Assembly (NCBI RefSeq): GCF_018143015.1
Contig: NC_054758.1
Coordinates: 1,546,501-1,610,500, forward strand
Reading direction: 5' to 3'
Source of the DNA: Lytechinus variegatus
Taxonomy: Eukaryota; Echinodermata; Echinoidea; Temnopleuroida; Toxopneustidae
DNA: 64,000 nt
Position numbers and translations under genes: made by a program. Under the pieces are notes generated by a model, which made no database searches, was not told the DNA's origin, and saw only the letters and a program-made list of their open reading frames with translations. Below are positions 35,925-47,484 of this stretch, piece by piece. Position 1 is the first letter of the stretch. Every line of letters begins with the position of its first letter.

Positions 35925-36520
35925 GTGAGAAGGAAGGAAAAGAAGAGAAAGAGACAAGGAAAGATATAAAAGAATACAGAAGAAAGAAAGAAAGAAAGGA
36001 AGGAAGGAAGGAAGGAAGGGGAAGAAATTAAGAGAGGAGAACAAGTCATCGCTTACATAGTTTCTTATCTTAGAAAACGGTTCTGCACATTAATCAATCG
36101 GTTCCATTATAATGTAGAAATGATAAAGATACATAATTTAAACACAAGATACTTTAAGGAAGGGAAGAAGAATGAGAGAGCAAGTGAAAGAAAAACGAAA
36201 AATAAAAATAAGAAAGAAGGAAAGGAAAGAATGAAAGAGTAAAAGAGAGAGAGAAAGAGAAAAAAATGGAAAGAGGGAAAGGAAGGAAAGAGTGAATGAA
36301 TGAATTAATGAAAGAAAGAAATAAAGAAAGAAAGAAAGAAAAAGAAAGTAAGGGGGTCACAGGAAAAGAAGAAGAGAAAAAAAAAGAAAGAAAACAGAAG
36401 AGAAGAAGAGAAAAAAAAAAGAAAACAGAAGAGAAGAAAGAAAGAGGAAAAGAAAAAATCAAGAAGAATCAAAGGGAAAAAAGGAATCCGAAAAAGAAGA
36501 AAGAAAGGAAAAGAAAGAAA
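35925..36520 (+). repeat. Long purine (GA-rich) tract
   Basis: About 600 bases that are mostly A and G on the plus strand, with interruptions near 36020-36140. It includes (GAAA)n and (GGAA)n runs, for example GAAGGAAGGAAGGAAGG near 35998-36018. Frames on either strand are low-complexity Lys/Glu- or Ser/Phe-rich and are not genes. Confidence 0.85.
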
Positions 36521-36850
36521 GGGCAATGTTTATTTTTATGTTACTTATTAGGCCCAATTACATGACGGGGTGATCTTCTACATATTCATATTCTGTATAC
36601 ACGTTCCTCTGTTATAGAAGATATTTCCAAGGAGATATCACCTCTAACTCCTTGATATTTATATGTATCTACCCATGTATATATAGCCATGGACCTATAT
36701 ACCTGTGGAATGGCCTTATTTGTATACATTCCACAAGATAAGAAATGGTCATAACAGCTGGATCCTAATCCCTCTCTTGCCCCGACTTCCACAAATCTGC
36801 TGTCAATCATGGTATCTACTGGCAACGGAGGGTTTCAGCAAGCTCCGCCT

Positions 36851-36977
36851 CACATCCACGTTTCGTGGATGTGGCTCAAAGAAGTTGTAGACCCACTTCT
36901 GCAGCCTCAGTAGACCTAGTCTGCTATGCAGACTCGTTGAATCAGCTAAGGTACACACACTGCAGATGTGGGTCTAC
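36851..36977. repeat. Hairpins at right end of the 8-kb insertion
   Basis: GTAGACCCACTTCTGCAG (36887-36904) pairs with CTGCAGATGTGGGTCTAC (36960-36977), 17 of 18. A perfect 10-bp hairpin, CACATCCACG-TTT-CGTGGATGTG, lies just before it at 36851-36873. The loop contains TAGTCTGCTATGCAGACT, as at 29061. Confidence 0.85.
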
Positions 36978-37065
36978 ATTTGTAGACTAGGGCTTGCCCT
37001 CCGTATTGACCAGTGACCATGGACCCTAGAAATCTCCAATTAGTGGAGAGATCAGCTAAGAGAGA

Positions 37066-38084
37066 GACCTTGCATGCTTTGATGAGTCAAAAAGGGCTCA
37101 AATGCTGGTCAGTATCATTATCAGCATGAGCTACCAATAATCGGTGAAGAGTGTCGATAATTGTGATAAAATCCTTTACATCGTGCATACATAAGGTTGT
37201 TTGACCATGGCACTGTGGTCATTTACATGATTTTAGCCACCTTGACCACACAGTAAATGTTTATGGAAACCTCACATATATGGGGCAGTAAATTCAGGAA
37301 TGAGACACTTCACCATCATTTACATGTTATTTTAAGGCCTTTTTTCTAGATTAATGTAGATTAATGATTCCAAATATATTAGTCTTAATGACCATTTATG
37401 AGCTAGTGGTCATTTTGGTCGCTTTTGGTCCCGACAATGACCAATCACATTTGCATGTATCAAAGAGGATTCAAATGTTGTGCGTCGCTCCGTATTGTTA
37501 ATAAGATGAATTATATCAATTATTGATTTCAATATGATATGACTAATAGCACATTATCAAAATTTTGAAACCAATTTGGCCATTTTGACTATCTATCGCA
37601 TGTATGACTTTTGTAAATAAACATGACAGGAGCAATTGTGGAAATGCGTTCAATCCCTTTCGATTGGAAATATTAAAAGCTCACCTTGAGTAAAAAAAAT
37701 TGTGCCAAATACCTCACCATTTGGTCATTGTGTGGTCATTGAGTAGCCATAACATCATTCCCTCCTTTTTTATTTAAATTATACAGATAACTATATTCTA
37801 GAGGAAGGCACTAATCCTGAACTCAAAGGTACGTCATTACAAAGCTATTGGTCAAAGTGTATTTCACGAATAGATTTAACCATGGTGCATTTTTATTACC
37901 TTTGCCATTTTGTGTAATGTTTCACAAACCTCACATTGACATGATTGGTAAAGTTGAAAGTGGAAAACTTGCCCTAAATTGTTAAAGAGTGACCAAAATT
38001 CGGCACAGAGAATAATTTCATATAGAGAATGTATTTTATTACCCATTACGTCTTCAAAAGAATTAAGGGTAAGTTTGCTGCTCA
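37066..38084. repeat. Palindrome left arm, inner part and centre
   Basis: 37090-37760 pairs with 38300-38900; for example AGCTCACCTTGAGTAAAAA at 37679 faces TTTTTACTCAAGGTGAGCC at 38309. The unpaired centre is short, about 37955-38080. Short frames near the centre (37876-38170) have no recognisable family. Confidence 0.75.
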
Positions 38085-41000
38085 CCAACCATGCCAATGT
38101 GAGCTTTGTGAATCACTGTACAAGAAAAAACAAAGATTGTAAAATGAATGATAGTCAAAACTCTTTGTGAACTTCACTGTGACCTATTTTGCTTTGTAAT
38201 GATTCTCAGTACAATTTGACTTTAAAGGAGGAAAATAATTCTGGCTATTTAGGAACATACAGAGATCAAAGGGGCCACAGTAGACAGTCACATGATATTT
38301 GGCACAATTTTTACTCAAGGTGAGCCTTTAATATTTCCCATGAAAAGGGATTACGCATTTCATCATGTTCATAGACCTACAATTGCTGCTAAGTCATGTT
38401 TATTTCAAAATTCACACATTGGATAAACGGTCAAAGTGGCCAAAGTGGTCACATTTTGATTATGTACTATTAGTAATATCATATTGAATTAAATAATTTG
38501 TCATTGAAAATGATTGATACAACAAATCTTACAAAAATATAGAGCAAGAATATTGGAATACTTTTGATACATGTAATTGCCATTGCTAATTGTAGGGACC
38601 AAAATGACCACTAAGTAGTCATTAAGACTGATATAATATTCTAAATCATTGTATTAATCTGGTGCAGAAAGTTTTTGTAATATGTCTTATCTAACATCAT
38701 TCTTGAATTCGTTTCCATGAATTACAAAATGGTTAATGTGCCTAAAATCATGAAAATGGCCAAAGTGAAACAACCTCATGTGCTTCATGTGCTCTTGATG
38801 TAAAGGTTTTTATCACATTCATTAAACTCTTGATTATTGGTGTAGTAGCTCAAGCTGAAAATAATATTAAGCAACATTTGAGCTCTTTTTAAATCAAATA
38901 ATGTGTGGTCACGAGAAATTATTGAGGGAAGGTGATCAAAATTACCACAAAGTCCAATAGTTCGGCCAATAACACTGATTTATATGGAATCATTGCATTG
39001 ATTTTCACCCCAAAGCTTTCAAACTTTTCCAATTTAACAATAATTGATGCTAATATCAACACAATCCTGAATTGTCTCCTCACTTTGTTCACTATAGGCT
39101 AATTCAGTATACACATTGGGCAGGGGACAATCTGGCCAAAATGACCAAGGTTGTCAAAAATATTTTTGGGACACTCAATTTAAATGATTAATACACCAGT
39201 GTTAGGTGTCACAGCACACCCTTGTAACGATTATAGTAACATTCAAAGTATTTTTGGATAAATTGAAGTATTGAACAGATGGTATTGGTCATTTGGGGCC
39301 AAAATGTGGCCAAAATGACCATAATCTGTTAAATGGGGTCATTAAGACTGACATATTGGGAATCAGCTTGAAATTCTACACAAGAACGACATATGCATCA
39401 TTCCCATTTTATAAAGGAGAAAAATAAAGCACACTGAAGACCTCAAATTCCTGCCGATTTGCACAGATATTATGCAAAATTGCACGAATGGTCAGTTACC
39501 CAAAATGGTCAAAAGTCAAAACTAATGATATGAATTACATGAGGTCAAAATACTTTTGAAATGTTCATTTTAAAGGATTAATACACCAATGTTCGATGTC
39601 ACAGCACATCCTGGTAACGATTCTGGTAACATTGAGGTATTTTGGATAAATTGAACTGATGTTATGGGTCATTTTTATGGCCATAAGTGGCCAAAATGAC
39701 CATTAGGTGTTCAGTAGGGTCATTAAGACTGATATATTTAGAATCAGCATAATATTCTATACAAGATGGACATTTAAATGTATTACCATTTTATAAGGGA
39801 AGAAGATAAAACACACTGAAGACCTCAAATTCCTGCCTATGTGCGAATGGTCAGTTATGTCTAAAGTACCCAAAATGACCCTCATAGGTCAAAACTGATG
39901 GAATGAGGTCAAAATAATTTTGAGATGTTCTATTTAAAGGATTAACACACCCAATGTTAGGTGTTGCAACACACCCTTGTAACGATTCTGGTAACGTTCG
40001 AAGTATTTTGGGGTAAAATGATCTGATGTCATTGGTCATTTTAAGGGCCATAAGTGGCCAAAATAACCATAAGCTATTGAAAAGGGTCAATAAGACTGAC
40101 ATATTTGGAATCTGCATAAAATTCTACACAAGATGGATTTTTGAACGCATTTGCATTTTATATTGGGAAGAAGATAAAACACGCTATGAGACCTCAAATT
40201 CCTGCCTACATGTATATGTGCACTTTATTATGCAAAACTTCGTGAAGAGTCAGTTATGTATAAAGTACCCCAAAATGACCCTCATAGGTCAAAACTGATG
40301 GAATAAATTACATAAGGTCAAAATACTTTGTGAGATGTTCAATTTGAAGGAATAACACACCAATGTTAGGTGTCGCAGCACACCTTGTAATGGTTCTGGT
40401 AACGTTCGAAGTATTTGGGGGTAAAATGAACTGATGTCATTGGCCATTTTGAGGGCCATAAGTGGTCAAAATTACCACAAGCTATTAAATAGGGTATTTA
40501 TGAATGATATATTTGGAATCAGCATAAAATTTTACACTTTAAGGACATTTAAATGCATTCTCATTTTATAAGGAAGAAGAAAGAAGACCTCAATTTCCTG
40601 CCTATTTGAACAGTTAATAATGCAAATTGCGCGAATGGTCAGTTATGTCTAAAGTACCCAAAATGACCCTCATAGGTCAAAACTGACGGAATAAATTACA
40701 TGAGGTTGATGGTTATGATCCAGCGCACATTTTGAAAATAAATGTGGATTTCTAAAAACATCCAGTCGTAGCTCTGATCAATATTTGTAACACATTTCGG
40801 CCAAAAAATCATGAAAATTGTCATTTTTGGCCAAATTATGGCCAAAATGACCACTGCTATTGTGATTTGGCAAATGAAAGCACTTTATCTGGAATCTGTA
40901 TGCATTTTTACTTAAGATAGACCCTTTTAATTGCATGTGGCTACAAAAGCAGTCTGTTAAGGGACCATTTTCCGAAGAGTGGTCAAAATGGTCATTTTTG

Positions 41001-41148
41001 GGCCAAAATTTGGCCGAAATGACCAAAATGGCGTGAGTACGGTCAATAAGAGTGGCATTTTTGGACTCAGCGCACAATTTTACCCCGGATAAGCCTGTCA
41101 AACCTCCCCACCAAAAATTCTGAATAAAGCCCCCTGGCTCCTAGACTA
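38085..41148 (-). repeat. Palindrome right arm
   Basis: Reverse complement of the left arm, about 3.06 kb. It is longer than the left arm (about 2.4 kb without the insertion), mainly because it has more copies of the internal unit. Its outer end stands five bases from the start of a MITE at 41153. Confidence 0.8.
39186..40760 (-). repeat. ~365-410-bp tandem units within the right arm
   Basis: The block GATTAATACACCAATGTTAG with its variants starts near 39186, 39575, 39945 and 40352. Each unit then has GTAACGATTCTGGTAAC, GGTCATTTT-GGCCATAAGTGGCC, AAGACTGATATATTTGGAAT, GAAGACCTCAAATTCCTGCC, a GAATGGTCAGTTATGTCTAA block and CCCTCATAGGTCAAAACTGA. Units differ by indels and scattered substitutions. 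Confidence 0.8.
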
Positions 41149-41871
41149 GTAAAAAAGTCCACCCCAACAAGAACTTGATTTGAATAAAGAGAGAAAAATC
41201 AACAAGCATAACAATGAAAATTTAATCAAAATCGGATGTGAAATAAAAAAGTTATGACATTTTAAAAATTTCGCCTCATTTCACAAAACAGTTATATGCA
41301 CATTTCGGTTGGTATGCAAATGAGGAAACTAATGACATCACTCACTATTTCTTTTGTATTTTATTATACGAAATATGAAATATTTTGATTTTCTTGTCAT
41401 TGTCATGTGAAATGAAGTTTCATTCCTCCCTGAACACGTGGAATTCCATTAGGCTTATTAGATTATTAAATTACGGAATGAACTACGGAACCTCAACAAG
41501 CTCTTAACAAGCTCCTTGTAATGATCCTGTTTTCTACGTAATTTGTGATGATCTTGATCAATATGACTAAACTCTAGACCTTGATCTTACTACAAGGAAG
41601 CACTGGCAGGAGAAGTCATTTATGTGGACTTTTGGTGAGCAGCATTTTTAGAACTTTCCAATGAAATTATCTGTCTGTATGGAGTTGATCTACTGATCTT
41701 GGACACCAGTCCCACATTAGAGCTTTCATGTGAGTTTTTTTTCATCAGCTTGAGAGAGATTCCCAATTTGATCTTGATAGCCTTTTGTTGATTGCTGTTA
41801 TTGTCCTATTGCACATTCAACCTACCTACTTAGTAGTGTATTGAACCTTGGCAACAATAGAAGACTAATCC

Positions 41872-42585
41872 ATGTCTACCAGGAACAATAAAAAGCTGAT
41901 AAAGGAACTGCTTGAAGATGAAGATTTTCTTAGTGCAATCACTACCATGCTCAATAGGACTATAGACAAGAGGCTGCTTGAAATGAAAACTCACTTGGAA
42001 ATGCATGATGGTGAAATACATGAGATAAAGTGCAAGATGGATGCAATCTCAAATGATATAACTCGTCTAAAGAATGATGTAAAAGCAATCTCAAATGAGG
42101 TTCATAAAGCCATCTATGACATCAATAATCTCGAACAGTATTCACGTAGAAACTGTGTTAGAATATTTGGGATCAAGGAATCAGCTCAAGAGGATACTGA
42201 TACTATCATCTGTAAAATGGCCCAAACCAAACTTGGCATTGATCTGCAACCAACCCACATTGACCGTAGTCATAGGATTGGCCAACAGAAGGAACCAAGG
42301 AAACCTGGAACTCAACCTCCACCTAGAGCCATCATAGTGAAACTAATGAGCTACAAGCATAGACAGAGTCTTATTACCAATAGGAAAAAACTTAAGAACA
42401 CAGGAATCGGTATTCAGGAGGACCTTACGGACAGAAACAGAAAACTTCTACAAGATGCAAAAGAACATGTAAAAGTGAAGGCTGCTTGGACTTTAGATGG
42501 GCGTGTCTTCGTGATACCGCATTCTGAAGGTCGAAAGCCCCAGCGAAAAGTCATCAAAACAAGAGAGGACTTGGACTATCTTTGA
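41872..42585 (+). CDS. LINE ORF1 protein (RNA-binding)
   Basis: 237 residues, complete ATG to TGA. Residues about 20-85 look like a coiled coil (heptad-rich, with DAISNDITRLKNDVKAISNE). Then comes NLEQYSRRNCVRIFGI, the start of an RRM-like fold as in L1-type ORF1 proteins. A C-terminal domain (IDRSHRIGQQ, RAIIVKLMSYKHRQSL, GIGIQEDLTDRNR) follows. Such proteins form trimers on the element RNA and act as nucleic acid chaperones. It lies 279 bases before the chosen ORF2 start. It is the best preserved part of the element. Confidence 0.85.
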   Translation: MSTRNNKKLIKELLEDEDFLSAITTMLNRTIDKRLLEMKTHLEMHDGEIHEIKCKMDAISNDITRLKNDVKAISNEVHKAIYDINNLEQYSRRNCVRIFGIKESAQEDTDTIICKMAQTKLGIDLQPTHIDRSHRIGQQKEPRKPGTQPPPRAIIVKLMSYKHRQSLITNRKKLKNTGIGIQEDLTDRNRKLLQDAKEHVKVKAAWTLDGRVFVIPHSEGRKPQRKVIKTREDLDYL

Positions 42586-42863
42586 TTTTGCATGTAAATA
42601 CAGAACCATTATGTACAGGATAATTCAAGAAACTCACATGAAACTGTTTTCAGTTACCAATACCAAGTTCTCCCTAAAAGATGAAAACTTGAAACCATGA
42701 TGCTGTCTTTCATCAAGCATTAGAATTTTATTTTTATTGTCATGACTTTTTATCATTGCTTCCATATATCCAAATTAACTCTCAAGAACTCAAACTTTTT
42801 CTATTTGTTTTTTTTTTGTTTTTTGTTTTTTCATTTATAAATGTTTACAGTATCATTGTATTA

Positions 42864-45800
42864 ATGTATTGTAATGTAATATGTGGTGTATGTAATGAAA
42901 AATGTAAATCTGAAAAGAGATGCACCCTTCCTCACTCTATATGTAATCATTGTACCCAAAGTCTTGGAACACTTCCTTTTAATCATATCACTGATGATGA
43001 TGAATATCTGTTGACGCTGAATGAGTTTTTTAGTTTAAATACACCTATGAATCATGATAAGTTTTGCAATCTGAAAGTTAACCCATTTACTCTGAATGGT
43101 TTAAAAAATTTACATAACATACAGCAGAATGATGAGATTTTATTTGAGTATCCTATGTCAGACTGTAAATATTTTTTTCAGGAAAATTTTCAAGAAAGAT
43201 TTAAAAATGCTAATTCTAATTTGTCTTTTTTACATTTAAATTGCCGAAGTATAAGACAAAATTTTGAACAGCTTGAATACTTATTAAGTTCACTTGAATA
43301 CCCTTTTGCATTTATTGGTATCTCAGAGACCTGGTTTACATCTAATACTGCTGTTTCTATTTTTAATATTCATAATTATTCACTTGTTCATACTTGTAGA
43401 GAACATAAACAAGGCGGTGGAGCTGCTCTTTATATTCAGAATAACGTTGATTTTACACGCAGAGATGATCTTTGTATGAGAAATGAATATTTTGAATCAA
43501 TATTTGTTGAAGTTCCAAATGAAAAACGCAAAAATATTATTGTAGGTTGTTTATACAGAGCTCCAAATTGTAATATTGATGGTTTTATGATGACTCAAGT
43601 TGATATATTATTATCTATTCTTAATCAACACAATGACCTCATTTACATTATGGGGGATTTTAACATAAATTTATTGAATATTTCAAGTCATGCTAAAACT
43701 GAGGAATTTGTAAATATGATGTTCACATATAACTTATTTCCAACTATTGATAAGCCTACACGTATATGTCATACCACAGCAACACTTATTGATAATTTGT
43801 TTACAAATGCAGTTGAGTTACAGTATGAAAGTGGATTGATCTATTCTGATATTTCCGACCACTTACCAATTTTTTATATTTCGAAAGACCATACTTTGCC
43901 AAATCATACTAAACCACTCACTAAAAAAATTATCACAGATTCTAATATCAACAGTTTTAAAAGAAAAGTTAAGTACTGCAAATTGGCAATCTGTATACTC
44001 TAAAGAGGAGATAAGTGATGCCTATGGGTCATTTTTAGATATATTTTCAAAATTATACAATGAATGTTTTCCCATAGCAAAAAATAATAAAAAAGTGAAG
44101 AATAAGAATTGTGTATTTAATAAGCCATGGATTACACCAGGTATATTGAAATCAATACGGAAAAAAGATAGATTGTACAAAAATCAAATCACAAAAAATG
44201 ATAATAAATCTAAGAAAAAATACAAAACTTATAAGAATAAACTTATTACAGTCTTACGACAGTCTAAAAAATCATATTATGATAAGAAATTCCAAACACT
44301 TAAATGTAACATGAAAAAAACATGGAAAGAGATAAATGGGCTTTTAGGGAATAACAATTCTCTTCAATATCCTAAGCAAATTTTTTTTAAAGATAATTAT
44401 ACTGATAATGATAGTGTGAAAGCCAAGTACTTTAATAATTACTTTAAAAACGTTGGTTCAGACCTTGCTAAAAACATAAGAAATTCGAATATAGATTTTT
44501 CAACATATCTCCCCAGTAGTAACTTGAATTCATTGTTTCTCAAACCTGTAACACTAACTGAATTATTAAAGGTATGTACCTCCATGAAATCTTCCTATTC
44601 CCCAGGAATTGATGATATTATACCTGTGATAGCAAAAAAATGCATTCATGCATTTTTTATACCTTTTTGTTATATAATGAATATGTCTATACAAACAGGA
44701 ACGATTCCAAAGCAACTTAAAATCTCACAAATAATACCTATTTTCAAAAAGGGTGAGAAGCAAAATATATGCAACTATCGACCCATTTCGATATTACCAT
44801 TTTTTTCAAAAATATTAAAAAAACTGATCTTTGAAAGATTAAGTTCATTTTTGACTTACAATAATATTTCATGTACACAACAATTTGGTTTCAGAAACAA
44901 ATATTCTACTTATATGTCTTCATTCTTTATACATGATTACATAATGCAAGAAATTGACAAAGGCAATTACACAATCGGAGTATTTTTGATTTGTCCAAAG
45001 CCTTTGACACTGTTGATCACTCCATCCTTTTAAAAAAATTATATCATTATGGTATTAGGGGGGTGGCCTATGAATGGTTTCACAACTATTTATCAGACCG
45101 AAAACAATATGTAGTGATCAACAGTGTCAAATCTGCCTCTGAAAATATTACACATGGTGTACCGCAAGGGTCCGTCCTCGGCCCGTTGCTTTTTCTCCTC
45201 TATATAAATGATATTATATTTTGCTCTCCATTATTAAAATTTTTATTATTTGCAGACGATACAAATATACTTTTATCACATAAAAACTACGATTCCCTTA
45301 TCACATTATTAAATTCTGAATTAAAAAAGGTTATTTCATGGTTACAATCAAACAAATTATCTTTGAATATTGATAAAACAAAATTTATTATATTTCGAGC
45401 TAGAGGCAAAAGAATACCTGATAATCCTCCCAGAATCCTTATGGATAATATATATTTAAATAGGGTTGATAATACATCCTTTTTAGGAATAAAAATAAAT
45501 GAGTTTCTTTCTTGGAAACCACACATTCAGGATATATGTTCACGTATAAGTAGAACAGCTGGAATATTACATAAACTTTAATTTATTTTACCAAAATATA
45601 CTATGATAACTTTATATAATAGTCTTGTTTTGCCACATCTTATGTATTGTAATGTCATATGGGGTAATACATTTCAGTCACATTTAAAGAAGTTAGTTAT
45701 TGCTCAGAAAAAAAGTGTTAAGAATTATTTATAATGCTCCATTCAATTATCATAGTAATGAACTGTTTTTAAATTCAAAAATCTTAAAGATAAATGATTT

Positions 45801-46056
45801 GATAGATATGAGTGTTGCTAGATTTATGTTCAGCTATAAAATGAATACACTTCCTGACGTTTTCAATAACATCTTTAAAACCAATGACTCTCACCATACA
45901 TATCTAACCCGCAAAAATAAAGATTATCGTTCATTTCTAGCACGTAAATCCACATCTCAACAATCCTTACGATTTAATGGTCCAAAAATATGGAATAACT
46001 TATCACAAGATTTTAAAGAATGCTCAACAGCCACTACTTTTACAAGAAAACTATAA
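42864..46056 (+). pseudogene. LINE ORF2: endonuclease and reverse transcriptase, broken
   Basis: I chose the ATG at 42864 (MYCNVICGVCNEKC), because upstream codons are a T-rich run typical of UTR. Order: a Cys-rich N-terminus (CNVICGVC, ICNHC); apurinic-type endonuclease (LHLNCRSI, GISETWF, GGGAALYIQ, IMGDFNINL, SDISDHLPI); RT ([76 protein letters not shown]); and a C-terminal tail (FNGPKIWNNLS). Frame changes occur near 43970, 44985 and 45715, and a TAA stands at 45579. The catalytic FADD is intact. The order and tail fit CR1/L2/Jockey relatives; the exact clade is not decided. Confidence 0.85.
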
Positions 46057-46722
46057 AAGGATTTACTCTTTCATAAATATAAACAATTTACTTTATTATA
46101 GGTGCATCCTTGAAATTTCAAAATAAATTAAGTTTTAATGTTTTGTTTAACTTTTTGTTGTTTGTTTAAATGTCCTGTCTCACACTGTAGATGTAACATT
46201 TATTGTTTAAGTTGTACATACCATTTCTTTCCTGTTTTATGTCATTATTTTCCATATCTTATGCTTGTTATGGGCCCCTGGTGATAAGCTATTTGCTTCT
46301 TAAGGGGTCCACACCTTATGTATCAATTCCTAATTTAATTGTACATTTTGATTTGTAAATATATGTTTTATTGTTTTTACACATGAAGGTGAAATAAATG
46401 AAATGATGATGATGATGATGATTTTAACATTTTGTGCTTCATGCAAAGAGGTCCTAATCGTCAAATTCGTAAAAATTGAAATATTGTATAATTCAAACAA
46501 TAAAAAACAAAAGAAATAGTGAGTGAGTGACATCATCTACTCTCTCATTTGGATGTAACTGGCTCGTTCATATAACTATTTTGTTAAAAATAAGCGAAAC
46601 ATTGATATGTCATAACTCTCTTATTTTGCATCCCTATTTGATGAAATTTTCAGCATTGTGCTTGTCTGATTTTTCTCTATCGATTCAAATCAATATTTTT
46701 CTGAGGTGGACTTGACCTTTAA

Positions 46723-47204
46723 GATATGCAATATAATCTGTTGACCACATGATCCTCATTAATACGCGTGTAGTATTACCAAAGTATCATATGTACCAAA
46801 TAGGAACATAATTGATGCAGAAATAAAGTATTGAGAGCAAGGTGAACAAAACTTAAAAAAAAAGGATGGACAAGACAACATATCATTGACATTTTGACCT
46901 CTAGATGACCTTTGACCTTATCAGACTCTTATTATGTGGTATTACCCAATAATCATATTTACCAAAGATGAACATTATTGATGCAAAAATAAAGAAATAA
47001 GAGCAAGTTGAATTAGATCTATGGTAAGAAGTATCATGATCAATGTTTTTATTTTATTTTATGCCATTTAGCGCGAGCCTTTTTTGAACTCCTGAAAAAA
47101 AGTTTTGTGTTCACTCAAGCATGAATGAAACTTACTTTTTAAAATGGCATTCAAAAGATAATACTTCAGAGCATCTATTATCATCAAAATACATATATCA
47201 TGAT
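46723..47204. other. Gene-free stretch
   Basis: AT-rich. Two loosely similar segments (about 46725-46850 and 46905-47010) share GACC-rich text and AAATAAAG-ATGAGAGCAAG-like blocks. No gene recognised. Confidence 0.4.
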
Positions 47205-47484
47205 TTAAAGGGATGTTCCGGGCTGAAAGTATTTATAACTTAATAAATAGAGAAGAATTCACAACAGATAACAAAGTTATTGACTTTTAAATTTCAGCAA
47301 CAGTCGTCTTGAATATTTATTAGGTGGGCTGATGATGTCACATCCCCATTTGTTCTTTGTATTTCATGATATGAAATTAGGTTTAATTTTTTCCTCTAAG
47401 AATTAGAAATTAGTGCATTAGATATTTATTGCTGCAACTTATTGCATCAGAAGGGAGACATATTATGCACAAAAGCATTGGTGT

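Larger units (their letters stand above)
29061..37065. mobile_element. 8-kb composite insertion in the palindrome's left arm
   Basis: The left arm pairs with the right arm up to ...GTTTCCCTC at 29060 and again from about 37066. The bases between have no partner, so they were added later or lost from the other side. Both ends carry TAGTCTGCTATGCAGACT (29061 and 36915) next to a hairpin with an 18-20-bp stem. The interior holds a LINE fragment, MITE copies, a 33066 hairpin, a motif array and a purine tract. No gene that could move the whole was recognised. The right edge is uncertain by roughly 20 bases. Confidence 0.65.
27585..41148. mobile_element. Giant palindromic (foldback) element, interrupted
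   Basis: TAGACTAGGAGCCAGGGGG at 27585 is mirrored by CCCCCTGGCTCCTAGACTA at 41130-41148 with one mismatch. From there the two sides stay complementary for kilobases: 28021-28160 pairs with 40575-40715, and 28900-29060 pairs with about 38930-39110. Pairing then jumps across 29061-37065 and resumes at 37066 against about 38920. It closes round a centre near 38015, where TCACAAACCTCACATTGACATG at 37921 faces CCAATGTGAGCTTTGTGA at 38093. Without the 8-kb insertion it is about 5.5 kb and almost wholly inverted repeat. It is rich in TGGCCAAAATGACC and its inverse. No transposase or other known gene was seen, so it is non-autonomous or not a transposon in the usual sense. Confidence 0.8.
41451..46420 (+). 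mobile_element. Near full-length two-ORF LINE (CR1/L2/Jockey-like)
   Basis: About 4.97 kb: a 420-bp 5' UTR, ORF1 (41872-42585), ORF2 (about 42864-46056) and a 3' UTR ending GAAATAAATGAAATGATGATG, a (GAT)n tail. The flanking MITE gives exact edges. No target duplication longer than one base is visible. A microsatellite tail in place of poly-A is usual for L2, CR1 and relatives. ORF2 has several lesions, so the copy is inactive, though ORF1 is intact. Confidence 0.88.
41153..46722. mobile_element. TTAA-type MITE family 1, copy D, split by a LINE
   Basis: The left half is 41153-41450 (starts within AAGTCCACCCCAACAAGAAC, so a few terminal bases are lost). The right half is 46421-46722, ending GAGGTGGACTTGACCTTTAA. 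In intact copies the inverse of TGTTAAAATAATGGAATTCC is continuous. Here ...GAATTCCATT stops at 41450 and ATTTTAACATTTTGTG resumes at 46421. The LINE between them therefore inserted into an existing MITE. Confidence 0.88.

Noticed and set aside
36154-36565. Low-complexity frames on both strands
   Set aside because: Products of the purine tract (Lys/Glu on plus, Ser/Phe on minus).
39186-40760. Repeat array as CRISPR
   Set aside because: Units of about 400 bp are tandem throughout, with no short repeat-spacer pattern, and the genome is animal-like.
27585-41148. Large inverted-repeat element as a Polinton or other gene-rich giant element
   Set aside because: No polymerase, integrase, packaging or capsid-like gene was seen between the arms, and the interior is almost wholly arm sequence or later repeats.
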